A program made the translations under genes and the position numbers. Below the pieces are notes generated by a model that was not told the DNA's origin, did not search any database, and saw only the letters and a program-made list of their open reading frames with translations. From [Flexibacter] sp. ATCC 35103 (lineage in GTDB: Bacteria; Bacteroidota; Bacteroidia; Flavobacteriales; Flavobacteriaceae), in contig NZ_MTQF01000001.1 in assembly GCF_001975985.1 (NCBI RefSeq), positions 704,943 through 768,942 of the forward strand: a DNA stretch of 64,000 nt, in the 5' to 3' direction. This document shows positions 17,752 to 26,429 of this stretch, one piece after another (positions within the stretch are counted from its first letter, which is position 1; each line of letters starts with the position of its first letter).

Positions 17752-18828
17752 ATGGCATATCAAAAAAGTGTTTTTTTAGAAACTCATAATATCAACAACA
17801 GAGCTGGCGGTTTGGGAACTTTTAATTATGAACTAATTAAAGGTTTATCTGAATTGGAATTTGATGATCTTAAACTAACATTGAATGCCTCTGATATAAA
17901 ACTTCTTGAAAGTGAATTTGGCAAAAAATTCAACTACAATAAATACAGCAGTTTATCGAGAATGAAGTTTTTTAGAATTCGTAAAAAATACGACTTATGG
18001 CATTCTGTAAATCAAAATATAAAGGTTGAACCTTATACGTGTAAAAAATACCTATTGACGATTCATGATGTAAATTTTACTGAAGAAGTATCTGCAGATA
18101 TAAACCATAAAAGGAATAAACTTTTTTTAGAAAAACTGAATAAAGCAACTGCAATTACTTATATATCAGAATTTTCAAAAAAACAAACACATCAATATTT
18201 TGATGTTCCAAATGTTCCGGAATATGTTATCTACAACGGAAATCCGATTACAAACTTAATCGACACATCTTCATATGTGGCAGATGTTCCGGTTGATAAG
18301 CCATTTTTTTATACTATAGGTGATTTTATCGAGAGAAAAAATTATGAATCTATTATTAATATGATGAAATTAATAAAAGACTACAATTTGATTATCTCCG
18401 GTAATAATAACAAAAAATATGGTGAAGAAATAAAAAAGCTAATAAGCGATAACGGATTAACAAATCAGGTTTTTTTAACCGGAAAAGTGACAAATGAAGG
18501 CAAACAATTTTTCATGAAAAACTGTACTGCATTTCTTTTTCCATCTATTAGAGAAGGATTTGGTTTACCGCCAATTGAAGCAATGAGCTTTGGAAAACCA
18601 ACTTTTTTGTCTGATAAAACTTCATTACCGGAAATTGGTGGAAGCGCCGCTAAATACTGGTCTAATTTTGACCCTGAATATATGAAAACGGTATTATTTG
18701 ATGGATTAAACAATTTTGAAAATAATAAACAGGAACTGGAAACAATATTTAAAGAAAGAGCTGCAAGTTTTAATTGGAAAACTGCTGCTAGTGAGTATTT
18801 GGAAGTCTATAGAAATATTTTACAATAA
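17752..18828 (+). CDS. glycosyltransferase family 4 (GT-B fold)
   Basis: A 358-residue GT-B enzyme. The C-terminal half has IGDFIERKNYESIINMMK (donor-domain opening), VFLTGKVTNEGKQFFMKNC, and the GT4 nucleotide-sugar motif FPSIREGFGLPPIEAMSFG with its two conserved glutamates (near residue 280). The N-terminal half begins KSVFLETHNINNRAGGLGTF, with the glycine-rich loop of the acceptor domain. It probably extends an LPS or exopolysaccharide chain at the inner face of the membrane. The ATG at 17752 is preferred to an upstream TTG that overlaps the -7 box. Confidence 0.88.
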   Translation: MAYQKSVFLETHNINNRAGGLGTFNYELIKGLSELEFDDLKLTLNASDIKLLESEFGKKFNYNKYSSLSRMKFFRIRKKYDLWHSVNQNIKVEPYTCKKYLLTIHDVNFTEEVSADINHKRNKLFLEKLNKATAITYISEFSKKQTHQYFDVPNVPEYVIYNGNPITNLIDTSSYVADVPVDKPFFYTIGDFIERKNYESIINMMKLIKDYNLIISGNNNKKYGEEIKKLISDNGLTNQVFLTGKVTNEGKQFFMKNCTAFLFPSIREGFGLPPIEAMSFGKPTFLSDKTSLPEIGGSAAKYWSNFDPEYMKTVLFDGLNNFENNKQELETIFKERAASFNWKTAASEYLEVYRNILQ

Positions 18829-18925
18829 TATTTCATATTCGTAATCAAACTAAACTGGCATCAAGTATTTAGATCACTAAAATACCGTTTAATGATCTTC
18901 AAATCATTACAATACAATACAAATT

Positions 18926-19882
18926 ATGCATATAACCCTGGTAAGTCTCGATAATTTAGGCATGAATGCCTATATTGCCACAACTCTTGAAAAACAAGGA
19001 CATATTGTACATCATATTAATTTTAGAGATTATAAGTACAAATATCCTTCTGTATTTCACAAAGCCTATAATTTTATTTTAAAAGCTTTTTTTAAAACAA
19101 ATTTAAAGCACCAGCATCACGGGAAAGAAATCATAAAAGAATTACAAAAAAACAATCAAATTCAAGATGTAATCCTAACCATCAAAGGTGATTTTATAGA
19201 TCCAAAAAGCATCTTGGAATTTAGAAAATATGCTAAAAAAACAATCGGTTTTTTTAATGATAACATCTATCGCTGTCCTAACATAAAACGAGTTATTCCT
19301 TCTTTTGATGAAGTTTATTCATTTGAGAAAGAAGATTGCGAAAAATTTGATCTTAAGTTTGCTCCCAATTGGATTTATACGAGCAATAATGAAATCGCTG
19401 ACAAAAGCAATTTTGAATATGATGTTTTTACCATTGGTTCAATCGATAATCGATTACCAATCCTGGAACGAATAGCGGAAGAATTAAAATCGAAACAAAT
19501 CAATTTTAAGTTTATTACCTATTCAAAAAAACATAAACCTACAGATGGCGCTATAACTTACATCAATAAGTTTATACCATTATCAGAAGTAGATCAATAT
19601 ATAAGCCGTTCAAAAGTTTTATTAGACATTAACAGAGCCGGGCAAATTGGTTTGACTTTTAGGGTTTTTGAAAGTTTAGGTTTAGAAAAAAAGCTTATTA
19701 CAACAAACTCTGATATTAAAAATTATGACTTCTACAATCCTAAGAATATTTTAATAATCGACGAAAAAAATCCTGTTATTCCTGTAGCTTTTTTCCAAAA
19801 CGACTACGAAAAAATACCGGATTCCATTTTTAATAAATACACTTTAAAAGGCTGGATCGACAATGTTATATTCAAAAAATAA
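18926..19882 (+). CDS. glycosyltransferase-like protein (CgeB-type, putative)
   Basis: A 318-residue protein that resembles CgeB/GT-B-like proteins rather than a named family. It has an N-terminal MHITLVSLDNLGMNAYIATT Rossmann-like start, a middle stretch DVILTIKGDFIDPKSIL, and a C-terminal segment LDINRAGQIGLTFRVFESLG, which looks like the receptor-binding part of spore-maturation/CgeB-like glycosyltransferases. Activity and substrate are unknown. It lies 97 bases after the GT4 gene on the same strand, so a role in the same envelope glycan is likely. Confidence 0.7.
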   Translation: MHITLVSLDNLGMNAYIATTLEKQGHIVHHINFRDYKYKYPSVFHKAYNFILKAFFKTNLKHQHHGKEIIKELQKNNQIQDVILTIKGDFIDPKSILEFRKYAKKTIGFFNDNIYRCPNIKRVIPSFDEVYSFEKEDCEKFDLKFAPNWIYTSNNEIADKSNFEYDVFTIGSIDNRLPILERIAEELKSKQINFKFITYSKKHKPTDGAITYINKFIPLSEVDQYISRSKVLLDINRAGQIGLTFRVFESLGLEKKLITTNSDIKNYDFYNPKNILIIDEKNPVIPVAFFQNDYEKIPDSIFNKYTLKGWIDNVIFKK

Positions 19883-20094
19883 CATTTAAAAAGCGTTATC
19901 AAATAAGTAAAATCTTCAAAAAAATCAAAAGTTATCTGATTTTTTTGAGGATTTTTTTTATGATATATCAACCTAAAAATGACAATGCATTGATTAAAAG
20001 ACACTTACAACTTGTTAATGTTCTTAATGAAATTTTCAGGATAAGAAATATCAATTTTACACTATTATTCTTTCAATTATAATACATCATTCAG

Positions 20095-20102
20095 TATGTT
20101 TG
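20095..20102 (+). promoter_or_regulatory. -7 promoter element for the acyltransferase gene
   Basis: TATGTTTG fits TAnnTTTG and overlaps the TTG codon of the longest frame (20100), so initiation there is unlikely. It predicts a leader of about 66 bases to the ATG at 20172. Confidence 0.4.
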
Positions 20103-20171
20103 CAAAAAAATAAATACCACCTGCTTACTTTTACAAACACTGTACTTTGGTGCTATTCAATATTGTATTCA

Positions 20172-21362
20172 ATGAATTTCACCATTACGGCTTTTTTGCT
20201 TCCTATAGTAGTTGTTCTAATTGTATCAGTTTTGCTTGTAAATAAAATTGTAAAAACAGATTTAACTGAGATCCGTTATCCCGAAATTGATGGATTAAGA
20301 GGTTATTTAGCATTTTTTGTTTTCCTGCATCATAGTTATATCTGGCAGGCATTTTTAAAAACTGAAAATTGGGAGGATCCAAAATCTAATTTGTTCAATC
20401 AATTTGGAGAAACAACAGTTGTATTCTTTTTTATTATTACAGCTTTCTTATTTATCTCTAAATTAATCCATAATAAAACTGGAGAAATCGATTGGTCAGA
20501 TTATCTTAAATCGAGGTTTTTCAGGCTTTTCCCGATGTATATATTCTCAGTAATTATCATTTTTATTTTAGTTGCCTGTTTAACTCAATTTACAATACGA
20601 GTACCTTTTATTGAAAACCTAAAAAGTATATTTTCATGGATATTTTTTAACGTAAGCAAGAACAACTCAAATTTAAACGGATTAGAAGATACTTTTATAT
20701 TAAATTCAGGAATAACCTGGACATTACCTTATGAATGGACTTTTTATTTTTTATTACCACTTATTGCATTGTGGTTTAAAATAAAAGTAAACTTAAAAGC
20801 CGTATTAGGTTTTACTGCAGCAGCAGCCATAATCATGATTATAAACAAATCATCTTTAAGACATTTTATGCCATTCGTGGGTGGTATTGTTGTTGCTTTC
20901 TTAGTTAATACCAAAAAATTTGAAGCCGTTTTAAAACAAAAAAAGTATACCGTTTTAGCCATTGTATTATTAGCATTATCTGTTTATTTCTTTAATGGCG
21001 GCAGAAAACCAATTCAGATTGTTATATCGTCTATTGTATTTTTGATCATTGCATCAGGAAACAACTTTTTTGGCATTTTATCAAGCGGATTTTCACGTAA
21101 ATTTGGGCAAATAACATATAGTTTATATTTGTTACACGGTATTTTACTATTTATTATATTCTATTTTATCATAGGTTTTGAAAGAGCAAAAATGCTAACC
21201 AATGCAGAGTTTTGGCTGATAATTACAGCATCGGTTTTTCCTCTTACACTTATTTGCCAACTTACTTTTAAGTATATCGAATTGCCTTTAATGGCACTTT
21301 CGAAGAAAGAAAAAATCAATAAAATCATAGCAATTAATTATTCTGCTAAGTCTGAAAAATAA
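20172..21362 (+). CDS. acyltransferase family 3 (membrane O-acyltransferase)
   Basis: A 396-residue integral membrane protein of the acyltransferase 3 family, with about ten transmembrane segments. The signature IDGLRGYLAFFVFLHHSYIW lies at about residues 38-57 and supplies the conserved arginine and histidine; RFFRLFPMY follows near residue 125. These enzymes O-acylate sugars of LPS, capsule or exopolysaccharide at the membrane. Its position after a run of glycosyltransferases fits that role. Start chosen at the first ATG after the -7 box; the longer TTG start is possible but unlikely. Confidence 0.88.
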   Translation: MNFTITAFLLPIVVVLIVSVLLVNKIVKTDLTEIRYPEIDGLRGYLAFFVFLHHSYIWQAFLKTENWEDPKSNLFNQFGETTVVFFFIITAFLFISKLIHNKTGEIDWSDYLKSRFFRLFPMYIFSVIIIFILVACLTQFTIRVPFIENLKSIFSWIFFNVSKNNSNLNGLEDTFILNSGITWTLPYEWTFYFLLPLIALWFKIKVNLKAVLGFTAAAAIIMIINKSSLRHFMPFVGGIVVAFLVNTKKFEAVLKQKKYTVLAIVLLALSVYFFNGGRKPIQIVISSIVFLIIASGNNFFGILSSGFSRKFGQITYSLYLLHGILLFIIFYFIIGFERAKMLTNAEFWLIITASVFPLTLICQLTFKYIELPLMALSKKEKINKIIAINYSAKSEK

Positions 21363-21380
21363 TTCATCATCTTTTATTTA

Positions 21381-21388
21381 TACCTTTG
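21381..21388 (+). promoter_or_regulatory. -7 promoter element for tsaC
   Basis: TACCTTTG fits TAnnTTTG and overlaps the longest reading frame (from 21386), placing the transcript start near 21392 and the translation start at the ATG at 21431. Confidence 0.5.
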
Positions 21389-21430
21389 CACCATAATTTA
21401 GCATGCAAAAACAAGTATATAATTTACAGA

Positions 21431-21991
21431 ATGAACGAAGAAATAATAAAAGCATACGAGGTCATCAAAGAAGGCGGAATCATTCTTTATCCTACTGATA
21501 CTGTTTGGGGAATTGGTTGTGACGCTACAAATCCTGAAGCTGTGGCCAAAATATACAAACTTAAGCAGCGCGCAGAAACGCAAAGTATGATTGTATTGAT
21601 GAATGGGGAGAAAATGATGTATAATGTGTTTAAAAACATCCCGGAAGTAGCCTGGCAAATTTTAGATTTATCCGAAAAACCAACAACTTTAATTCTGGAT
21701 GAACCTAGAAATGTGGCGCCAAATATTATTGCTGCAGATAATTCATTAGGAATTCGCCTGGTAAAGGAGCCTTTTTGCTTTAAATTATTAGAACGAATGA
21801 AAAAACCTTTAGTTTCTACATCTGCAAATATTTCAGGACAGCCTACTCCTATTGCTTTTAAAGATATTAGTCCTGAAATCGTTAAGGGAGTTGATTATGT
21901 AGTTAATCTGTATCACGATAAAGTAGCCGGAAAACCATCAACTATTATAAAACTGACAAAAGATTCACAGGTAAAAGTGATTCGAAAATAA
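21431..21991 (+). CDS. tsaC: L-threonylcarbamoyladenylate synthase (TsaC/Sua5/YrdC family)
   Basis: A 186-residue YrdC-domain enzyme that makes threonylcarbamoyl-AMP from threonine, bicarbonate and ATP, the first step of the t6A37 modification of ANN-decoding tRNAs. Visible landmarks are the N-terminal GGIILYPTDTVWGIGCDA, KLKQRAETQSMIVLM, and PLVSTSANISGQPTP near residue 135. Length corresponds to the single-domain TsaC form without the Sua5 C-terminal domain. Start at 21431 is set by the promoter element. Confidence 0.93.
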   Translation: MNEEIIKAYEVIKEGGIILYPTDTVWGIGCDATNPEAVAKIYKLKQRAETQSMIVLMNGEKMMYNVFKNIPEVAWQILDLSEKPTTLILDEPRNVAPNIIAADNSLGIRLVKEPFCFKLLERMKKPLVSTSANISGQPTPIAFKDISPEIVKGVDYVVNLYHDKVAGKPSTIIKLTKDSQVKVIRK

Positions 21992-21998
21992 TTTTAGA

Positions 21999-22038
21999 TT
22001 TGCAGATTTTAGATTTTATATTATTTAAAATCTGCAAA
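21999..22038. terminator. hairpin between tsaC and the cysteine desulfurase
   Basis: A perfect 12-bp inverted repeat (21999-22010 with 22027-22038) with a 16-base loop sits between two convergent genes. It has only a short T-run, so termination is likely but not certain. Confidence 0.5.
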
Positions 22039-22061
22039 AAAAACTTTGAAACTCAGAAACT

Positions 22062-23186
22062 TTAGATAGCTTTCAAACTCTCAATCAGCCAGTCAATATC
22101 TTCTTTTGTATTGTAATGACTAAATGAGATTCTAAGATTTGGAAGTTTTAAATCTGTTTCAGAGAGCATTTCTTTCAAAACATGCGAAGGTTTAATGCTT
22201 CCTGATTGACATGCACTTCCTCTTGAAACAGCAATTCCTTTCATATCCAGACTAAACAAAAGCATCGAAGTTTTATCTGCAGAAAAAGGTAAAATGATAT
22301 TGATAATATTATAAAAATCATCTTTTTTTCCATTGATCCTAAAGCCTGAAAAATGTTTTTCTAACTGATCAATCAAATACATTTTCAACTCAGCTATATA
22401 GGCTCTTTCCTGATCTAAATTTTCATAAGATAGCGATAACGCTTTTGCCATTCCTGCAATTTGATGCACCGCCTCAGTTCCTGCACGAAGTCCTTTTTCC
22501 TGTTCTCCACCAAAAATAAGAGGCTGTAAACCTGAGTTTTTTCGAATAAAAACGAATCCAACTCCTTTTGGACCATGAAATTTATGTGCGCTTGCCACTA
22601 TAAAATCAACCGGAATCTTTTGCAAATCGATCTCTGTTTTACCAACAGACTGTACCGTATCTGAGTGAAATAAAACATTATATTGCTTGCAAATAACACC
22701 AACCCTATCCAGATCAAGAATAGTTCCTGTTTCGTTGTTTACATGCATTAAGCTTACAATAGTCTTTTTTTCCTGAGCCAATAAATTAGACAAATGCGTT
22801 AAATCAATACTTCCGTCCGCATGTATATTGACATAATCTACCTGAATATTATACTCAGATTCTAATACTAATACCGTATGCAAAACGGCATGATGTTCTA
22901 TTCTGGAGGTAATTATGCGTTCTATTTTAAGGTCTTCAACTGCAGAACGCAGAATCCAGTTATCAGCTTCAGTTCCTCCTGAAGTAAAAATAATTTCTTG
23001 TGCAGAACAATTTAAATGTTTGGCAATACTTTTTCTGGAAAGTTCTAAAATAGTCTTTCCGTTTCTTCCAAAACTGTGAGTAGAAGAGGGATTACCAAAA
23101 TCTTCTGCCATAACTTTAGTCATTTCCTGAATCACTTCAGGACGCATAGCAGTTGTAGAGGCGTTATCGAGGTATACTTTTTTCAT
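22062..23186 (-). CDS. cysteine desulfurase (NifS/IscS-like)
   Basis: A 374-residue aminotransferase class V enzyme that removes sulfur from cysteine using PLP. The start MKKVYLDNASTTAMRPEV is typical; the PLP-binding lysine is in ASAHKFHGPKGVGFV (near residue 200) and the catalytic cysteine in RGSACQSGSIKPSHVL (near residue 326), which is the short-loop NifS/IscS type. It serves iron-sulfur cluster assembly, tRNA thiolation or both; no isc or suf gene is adjacent. The ATG at 23186 lies only a few bases from the -7 box, and the longer frame from 23231 overlaps the divergent promoter region. Confidence 0.93.
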   Translation of the reverse strand: MKKVYLDNASTTAMRPEVIQEMTKVMAEDFGNPSSTHSFGRNGKTILELSRKSIAKHLNCSAQEIIFTSGGTEADNWILRSAVEDLKIERIITSRIEHHAVLHTVLVLESEYNIQVDYVNIHADGSIDLTHLSNLLAQEKKTIVSLMHVNNETGTILDLDRVGVICKQYNVLFHSDTVQSVGKTEIDLQKIPVDFIVASAHKFHGPKGVGFVFIRKNSGLQPLIFGGEQEKGLRAGTEAVHQIAGMAKALSLSYENLDQERAYIAELKMYLIDQLEKHFSGFRINGKKDDFYNIINIILPFSADKTSMLLFSLDMKGIAVSRGSACQSGSIKPSHVLKEMLSETDLKLPNLRISFSHYNTKEDIDWLIESLKAI

Positions 23187-23191
23187 TGATG

Positions 23192-23199
23192 CAAAGTTA
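23192..23199 (-). promoter_or_regulatory. -7 element for the cysteine desulfurase, nearly leaderless
   Basis: TAACTTTG on the minus strand fits TAnnTTTG; only five bases separate it from the ATG, so the transcript would start about 2 bases before the start codon. Confidence 0.45.
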
Positions 23200-23247
23200 T
23201 GAAATATCAATTGTCTAATCTTAAATATCATTTGCGAAATTTTTCAC

Positions 23248-23255
23248 TATTTTTG
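23248..23255 (+). promoter_or_regulatory. -7 element for the duplicated lipoprotein gene
   Basis: TATTTTTG fits TAnnTTTG and predicts a leader of about 15 bases before the ATG at 23274. A TTTG at 23231-23234 is 13 bases upstream, closer than usual. Confidence 0.45.
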
Positions 23256-23273
23256 ACGTCAAATAAAATTACG

Positions 23274-24263
23274 ATGAAAAAATATGCAAGCCTTCTATTA
23301 TTCGCGCTATTACTAAACGGCTGCGATGACGGTGATTTAAAAGTAGACACGATTGATTTTGATGATACGAGCATTGTATCTCAAAGCTGTGATCCGCTGA
23401 CCAATAATCTAATATACAGACTAAAATCTCAGGAATCTTTGCTGATTCAATTACCAAACGATAAAATTATCAATGATCCTACACCAACAAATACACCATT
23501 AATCTATAACATTGACAATACAACTTATCGTGTTGTGTACAGAGCTTATGATGGTACTGTCGCTACGGCAAATATTTGTGGTGCAATACCGCCAACATCG
23601 CCTAAAGTAACAGAAGAATGGCAGGCAACTGCAGGACAGATCGTGATCGTAACTACGCAGCAAGCTACTACTGCAGATGACGGTAGCACTAAAATTACAG
23701 GATATGCTCATAACATCTCTTTTAAAAATATCACTTTTTTAAAACCTTCAGGGCCACAAGTTGAGGAAGAATTTAGTTTTGGTACTTTTAATACAACAGT
23801 TACTCCGGTAGTCGTAAGTTTTAGCGATGAAAATGCAGATTATTGTCCGGATACAAAGAAAATTTACAACGATAATACGGTATCTTCTTTAGTTCTTGAA
23901 AACTTAGCCGATGGTTTGATTGTAAATGAGGCTACTCCTACAGGTACACCAAGAACTAGTTTAATCAATGCAAACGGTGCAAATAAACTTTATTACAGAA
24001 CTTATAGCGGTGCTTTGCCAGCTGATACAAAAAGTTATTTTTGTATAGAAAAAACACCAACAACACCTGCAATATTAGATACATGGTTTGGTCAGGACGG
24101 ACAAGTAAATGTAAGTGGAATAATTGAAGTTACGACGACAAACGACCTTAAAGTTTTCAGACATAAAGTGGTGCTTAGAAATGCAACTCTTCAAAAAGGA
24201 AACAGTACTTTTAAACTTGCAACTACATTTTTATTAGGAACGGTAACTACAATAGCACCATAA
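23274..24263 (+). CDS. two-repeat hypothetical lipoprotein
   Basis: A 329-residue protein with a lipoprotein signal ending LLLNGC, followed by acidic DDGDLKVD. It is built of two diverged copies of a domain of about 135 residues. Each copy opens with a cysteine after a short strand (SQSCDPLTNNLIYRL and ADYCPDTKKIYNDN), continues with a PTPTNTP/ATPTGTP turn and a Y-R-x-Y segment (YRVVYRAYDG and LYYRTYSG), then a second cysteine and a final strand pair (HNISFKNITFLKP and HKVVLRNATLQKG). The paired cysteines may form a disulfide within each copy. No known function was recognised. Terminated by a very strong hairpin. Confidence 0.8.
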   Translation: MKKYASLLLFALLLNGCDDGDLKVDTIDFDDTSIVSQSCDPLTNNLIYRLKSQESLLIQLPNDKIINDPTPTNTPLIYNIDNTTYRVVYRAYDGTVATANICGAIPPTSPKVTEEWQATAGQIVIVTTQQATTADDGSTKITGYAHNISFKNITFLKPSGPQVEEEFSFGTFNTTVTPVVVSFSDENADYCPDTKKIYNDNTVSSLVLENLADGLIVNEATPTGTPRTSLINANGANKLYYRTYSGALPADTKSYFCIEKTPTTPAILDTWFGQDGQVNVSGIIEVTTTNDLKVFRHKVVLRNATLQKGNSTFKLATTFLLGTVTTIAP

Positions 24264-24317
24264 TATTTTAAAATTTCCAATTTATTTCCACTTGTAAAGA
24301 AAGGAATTTATTCTTAC

Positions 24318-24380
24318 AAAAAACGTCCGTTTTTCGAGCTGATTTTAATGTGAAATCAGGATGAAAAACGGACGTTTTTT
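24318..24380. terminator. 18-bp perfect hairpin terminator
   Basis: The arms 24318-24335 and 24363-24380 are perfectly complementary over 18 bp and end in a T-run. The 27-base interior contains a second 7-bp inverted repeat (24339-24345 with 24353-24359), so a two-tier structure forms. It separates the lipoprotein gene from the convergent Smr gene and can act on both. Confidence 0.8.
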
Positions 24381-24420
24381 TATGCTTTAAAATAAACAAA
24401 TCAAGCCTTGAAAAAATATT

Positions 24421-24972
24421 TTATTTATTGTTTTGCCTAAAATAAACTTCGGTGGCACCTAAGCCATATTTTTGATAATTGGCATCCTGAAAATCTATTC
24501 CGTCATAACGGCCTAATAAAAAATCAAGTTCAGCTTTTAGAATTCCTTCACCAACACCATGAATAAAAACAATTTTTGGAATCCTGTTTCTGATCGCGAA
24601 TTCAATGTGTCTTTTTGCTGTTTCAGTCTGCAGAGTCAGGATATCATAATTTGACATTCCGCGTTTATTGGGAACTAGTTTTTCGATGTGCAAATCAAAT
24701 TCCGGAGCCGCTATTTCACGTTTATCCTTCTTTTCCTTGACAAAACTTCTTGGTTTTGGCTCGGTTTTCTCTTTTGTAACTTCATCTAAATCAATTCTTT
24801 TAATAGAATTCATTAAATTACTGGAATCCTGTATTTTAATCAATTCGTTGACAAAAAATGTCATCGTAAATCCGTCTTCAGTTTCAATCAAAACTTCCTT
24901 ATCTTTCACAGAAACTACTGTTCCGTTTATGGCTTCGTCCAGGACGGAAACCTTATCTCCTTTAGTCAACAT
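24421..24972 (-). CDS. Smr-domain protein (DUF2027-like)
   Basis: A 183-residue cytoplasmic protein. Residues 1-60 form a small beta-barrel-like domain (LTKGDKVSVLDEAINGTVV), and the C-terminal half is an Smr (MutS2-related) domain beginning FDLHIEKL and containing IPKIVFIHGVGEGILKAEL, with FIHGVGEG in place of the usual HGxG motif. Smr domains bind or nick structured nucleic acid. This short protein lacks the MutS ATPase part. The ATG at 24972 overlaps the stop of the upstream small membrane-protein gene by 11 bases, implying coupled translation. Confidence 0.82.
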   Translation of the reverse strand: MLTKGDKVSVLDEAINGTVVSVKDKEVLIETEDGFTMTFFVNELIKIQDSSNLMNSIKRIDLDEVTKEKTEPKPRSFVKEKKDKREIAAPEFDLHIEKLVPNKRGMSNYDILTLQTETAKRHIEFAIRNRIPKIVFIHGVGEGILKAELDFLLGRYDGIDFQDANYQKYGLGATEVYFRQNNK

Positions 24973-25147
24973 CTTGTTCTTCTTTTTCTTGATTTTTACT
25001 TGGTGTTTTTGCACTCAACTGCATCATTCCATACATGAAAACTGCAATTGCAATTACCATTATATAGATATTTTTTTCTGCTGAAACCTGCTCGTATAAC
25101 GCAACCGAAATCGCAAGAATCATTATTAAAATTTTAAAAGCTTTCAT
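24962..25147 (-). CDS. small membrane protein
   Basis: A 61-residue protein with two hydrophobic segments (about 3-20 and 27-45) and a short charged cytoplasmic tail (KTPSKNQEKEEQDVD). Its 3' end overlaps the Smr gene by 11 bases, so the two are one operon. No family or function recognised; the overlap makes it very likely to be real. Confidence 0.7.
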   Translation of the reverse strand: MKAFKILIMILAISVALYEQVSAEKNIYIMVIAIAVFMYGMMQLSAKTPSKNQEKEEQDVD

Positions 25148-25538
25148 ATTTAAATAGATCAGGATTCAAAAGTATGAAACTTTAAAATAGTAGTTCTACT
25201 CTCTTGAAATCATAACACGTTTTTTTTTATTGCTTTAAATAAAAACGAACTTCTAAAATTCAGAAAAACACAGCAATTTACTTGTCTCAAAAAAACTTAA
25301 AAAGATGAAATTCAAAAGCCTGTTTTTACACTTTTTAATTCTTACTTTTTACACCACTTTTTTATAGTGCTAAAATTTTAAATTCTGAATTAAAATTTTA
25401 ATACTTTCAATACTAAATTTATTTACGATTACAGTACAAATAAAAAAAACCTCTTCAAAATCCTGTTCCCTAAAAATATCCTTATTGATATTGGGAACAA
25501 AATTTAAAACAGGTTTTAAATGCTATTTTTGTAAGAAT
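25148..25538. other. 391-base intergenic region with a stem-loop near its right end
   Basis: The region is very AT-rich. It holds the promoter of the small membrane-protein/Smr operon on the left. On the right, at 25465-25498, GTTCCC and an inner AATATC pair with GATATT and GGGAAC to form a 12-bp stem with a small internal loop, 40 bases past the DUF1003 stop, likely that gene's terminator. No coding potential seen. Confidence 0.5.
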
Positions 25539-26240
25539 TTATTTTTTAATCTGATTCAGAATATCATTCATCATTTCGATTTGTACTTTCTGGATTTCAA
25601 TTAATTCTTGTTGCTGATGCATAATCAAATGATCAATTTTATCATGGATCATTCTAATTTCTAATTCGGATTTCAGGTTAATCATATAATCCTTTTTAGC
25701 ACGGTTTCGATCTTTTTCTTCCTGACGATTTTGGCTCATCATAATTACCGGAGCCTGCAATGCAGCAATACAGGACAAAATCAAATTCAGCAAAATAAAC
25801 GGATAAGGATCAAAACCTTTATTAACCAAAATATAAACATTGGCACCAATCCAGACGATGATAAAAAGCAAAAATGAAATAATAAAAGTCCAGCTTCCGC
25901 CAAAGTCAGCAACCTTATCGGCTATTTTTTGACCAAAGCTTCTTTTCTCTTCTTCATCCTCAACAATGCTGACTATAGACTTATCTTCTTTAAGTGATGT
26001 TATCACACTTTTTTCAAGATCAGAAAGTGTTCCAATTTCTGTAGACAAATAGTTCGATACGTATTTTTGGCGGTATTCATTCAGCTCTTTTACTGCAATA
26101 CAATCGCTATCATTAAAAGCGGGATAATCTTTAATGATAAGCCCTAAAATGGGATCATGAATAGATTTTCCCCAAATTTTCTCACTTTCAGGAAAAGAAA
26201 GATTAGAAATAGCACTTTTAAAAGTTGAATTATTTTTCAT
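25539..26240 (-). CDS. DUF1003 family membrane protein
   Basis: A 233-residue protein of the DUF1003 family. The N-terminal half is soluble; two transmembrane segments follow (about residues 120-140 and 155-175, with SWTFIISFLLFIIVWI and ILLNLILSCIAALQAPVI), then the family signature IMMSQNRQEEKDR and a long helical tail rich in I, M and Q that is probably a coiled coil. The function is unknown. The internal ATG at 26240 is chosen because a TAATTTAG -7-like sequence overlaps the first codons of the longer frame from 26270; either start is possible. Confidence 0.82.
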   Translation of the reverse strand: MKNNSTFKSAISNLSFPESEKIWGKSIHDPILGLIIKDYPAFNDSDCIAVKELNEYRQKYVSNYLSTEIGTLSDLEKSVITSLKEDKSIVSIVEDEEEKRSFGQKIADKVADFGGSWTFIISFLLFIIVWIGANVYILVNKGFDPYPFILLNLILSCIAALQAPVIMMSQNRQEEKDRNRAKKDYMINLKSELEIRMIHDKIDHLIMHQQQELIEIQKVQIEMMNDILNQIKK

Positions 26241-26429
26241 TTTATAATTTTTACCGGCTAAATTACGCATTTAACTTCTTAAGAATCATATAAAAAATAC
26301 TGCCGCATATTTCTTTTATTTATCACAAATACAATTCTCACAACAAAATTTCTTTAGATAAATCGTATCCTTATTTACAAAAAACGCATTACTTTTAACG
26401 TTTTAAATTATCCACTCAATTTTACAATT

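Noticed and set aside
24668..25084. 138-codon plus-strand open frame over the Smr gene
   Set aside because: It is opposite the Smr gene, whose domain and overlap with the upstream gene are convincing; the plus frame is serine/phenylalanine-rich shadow sequence.
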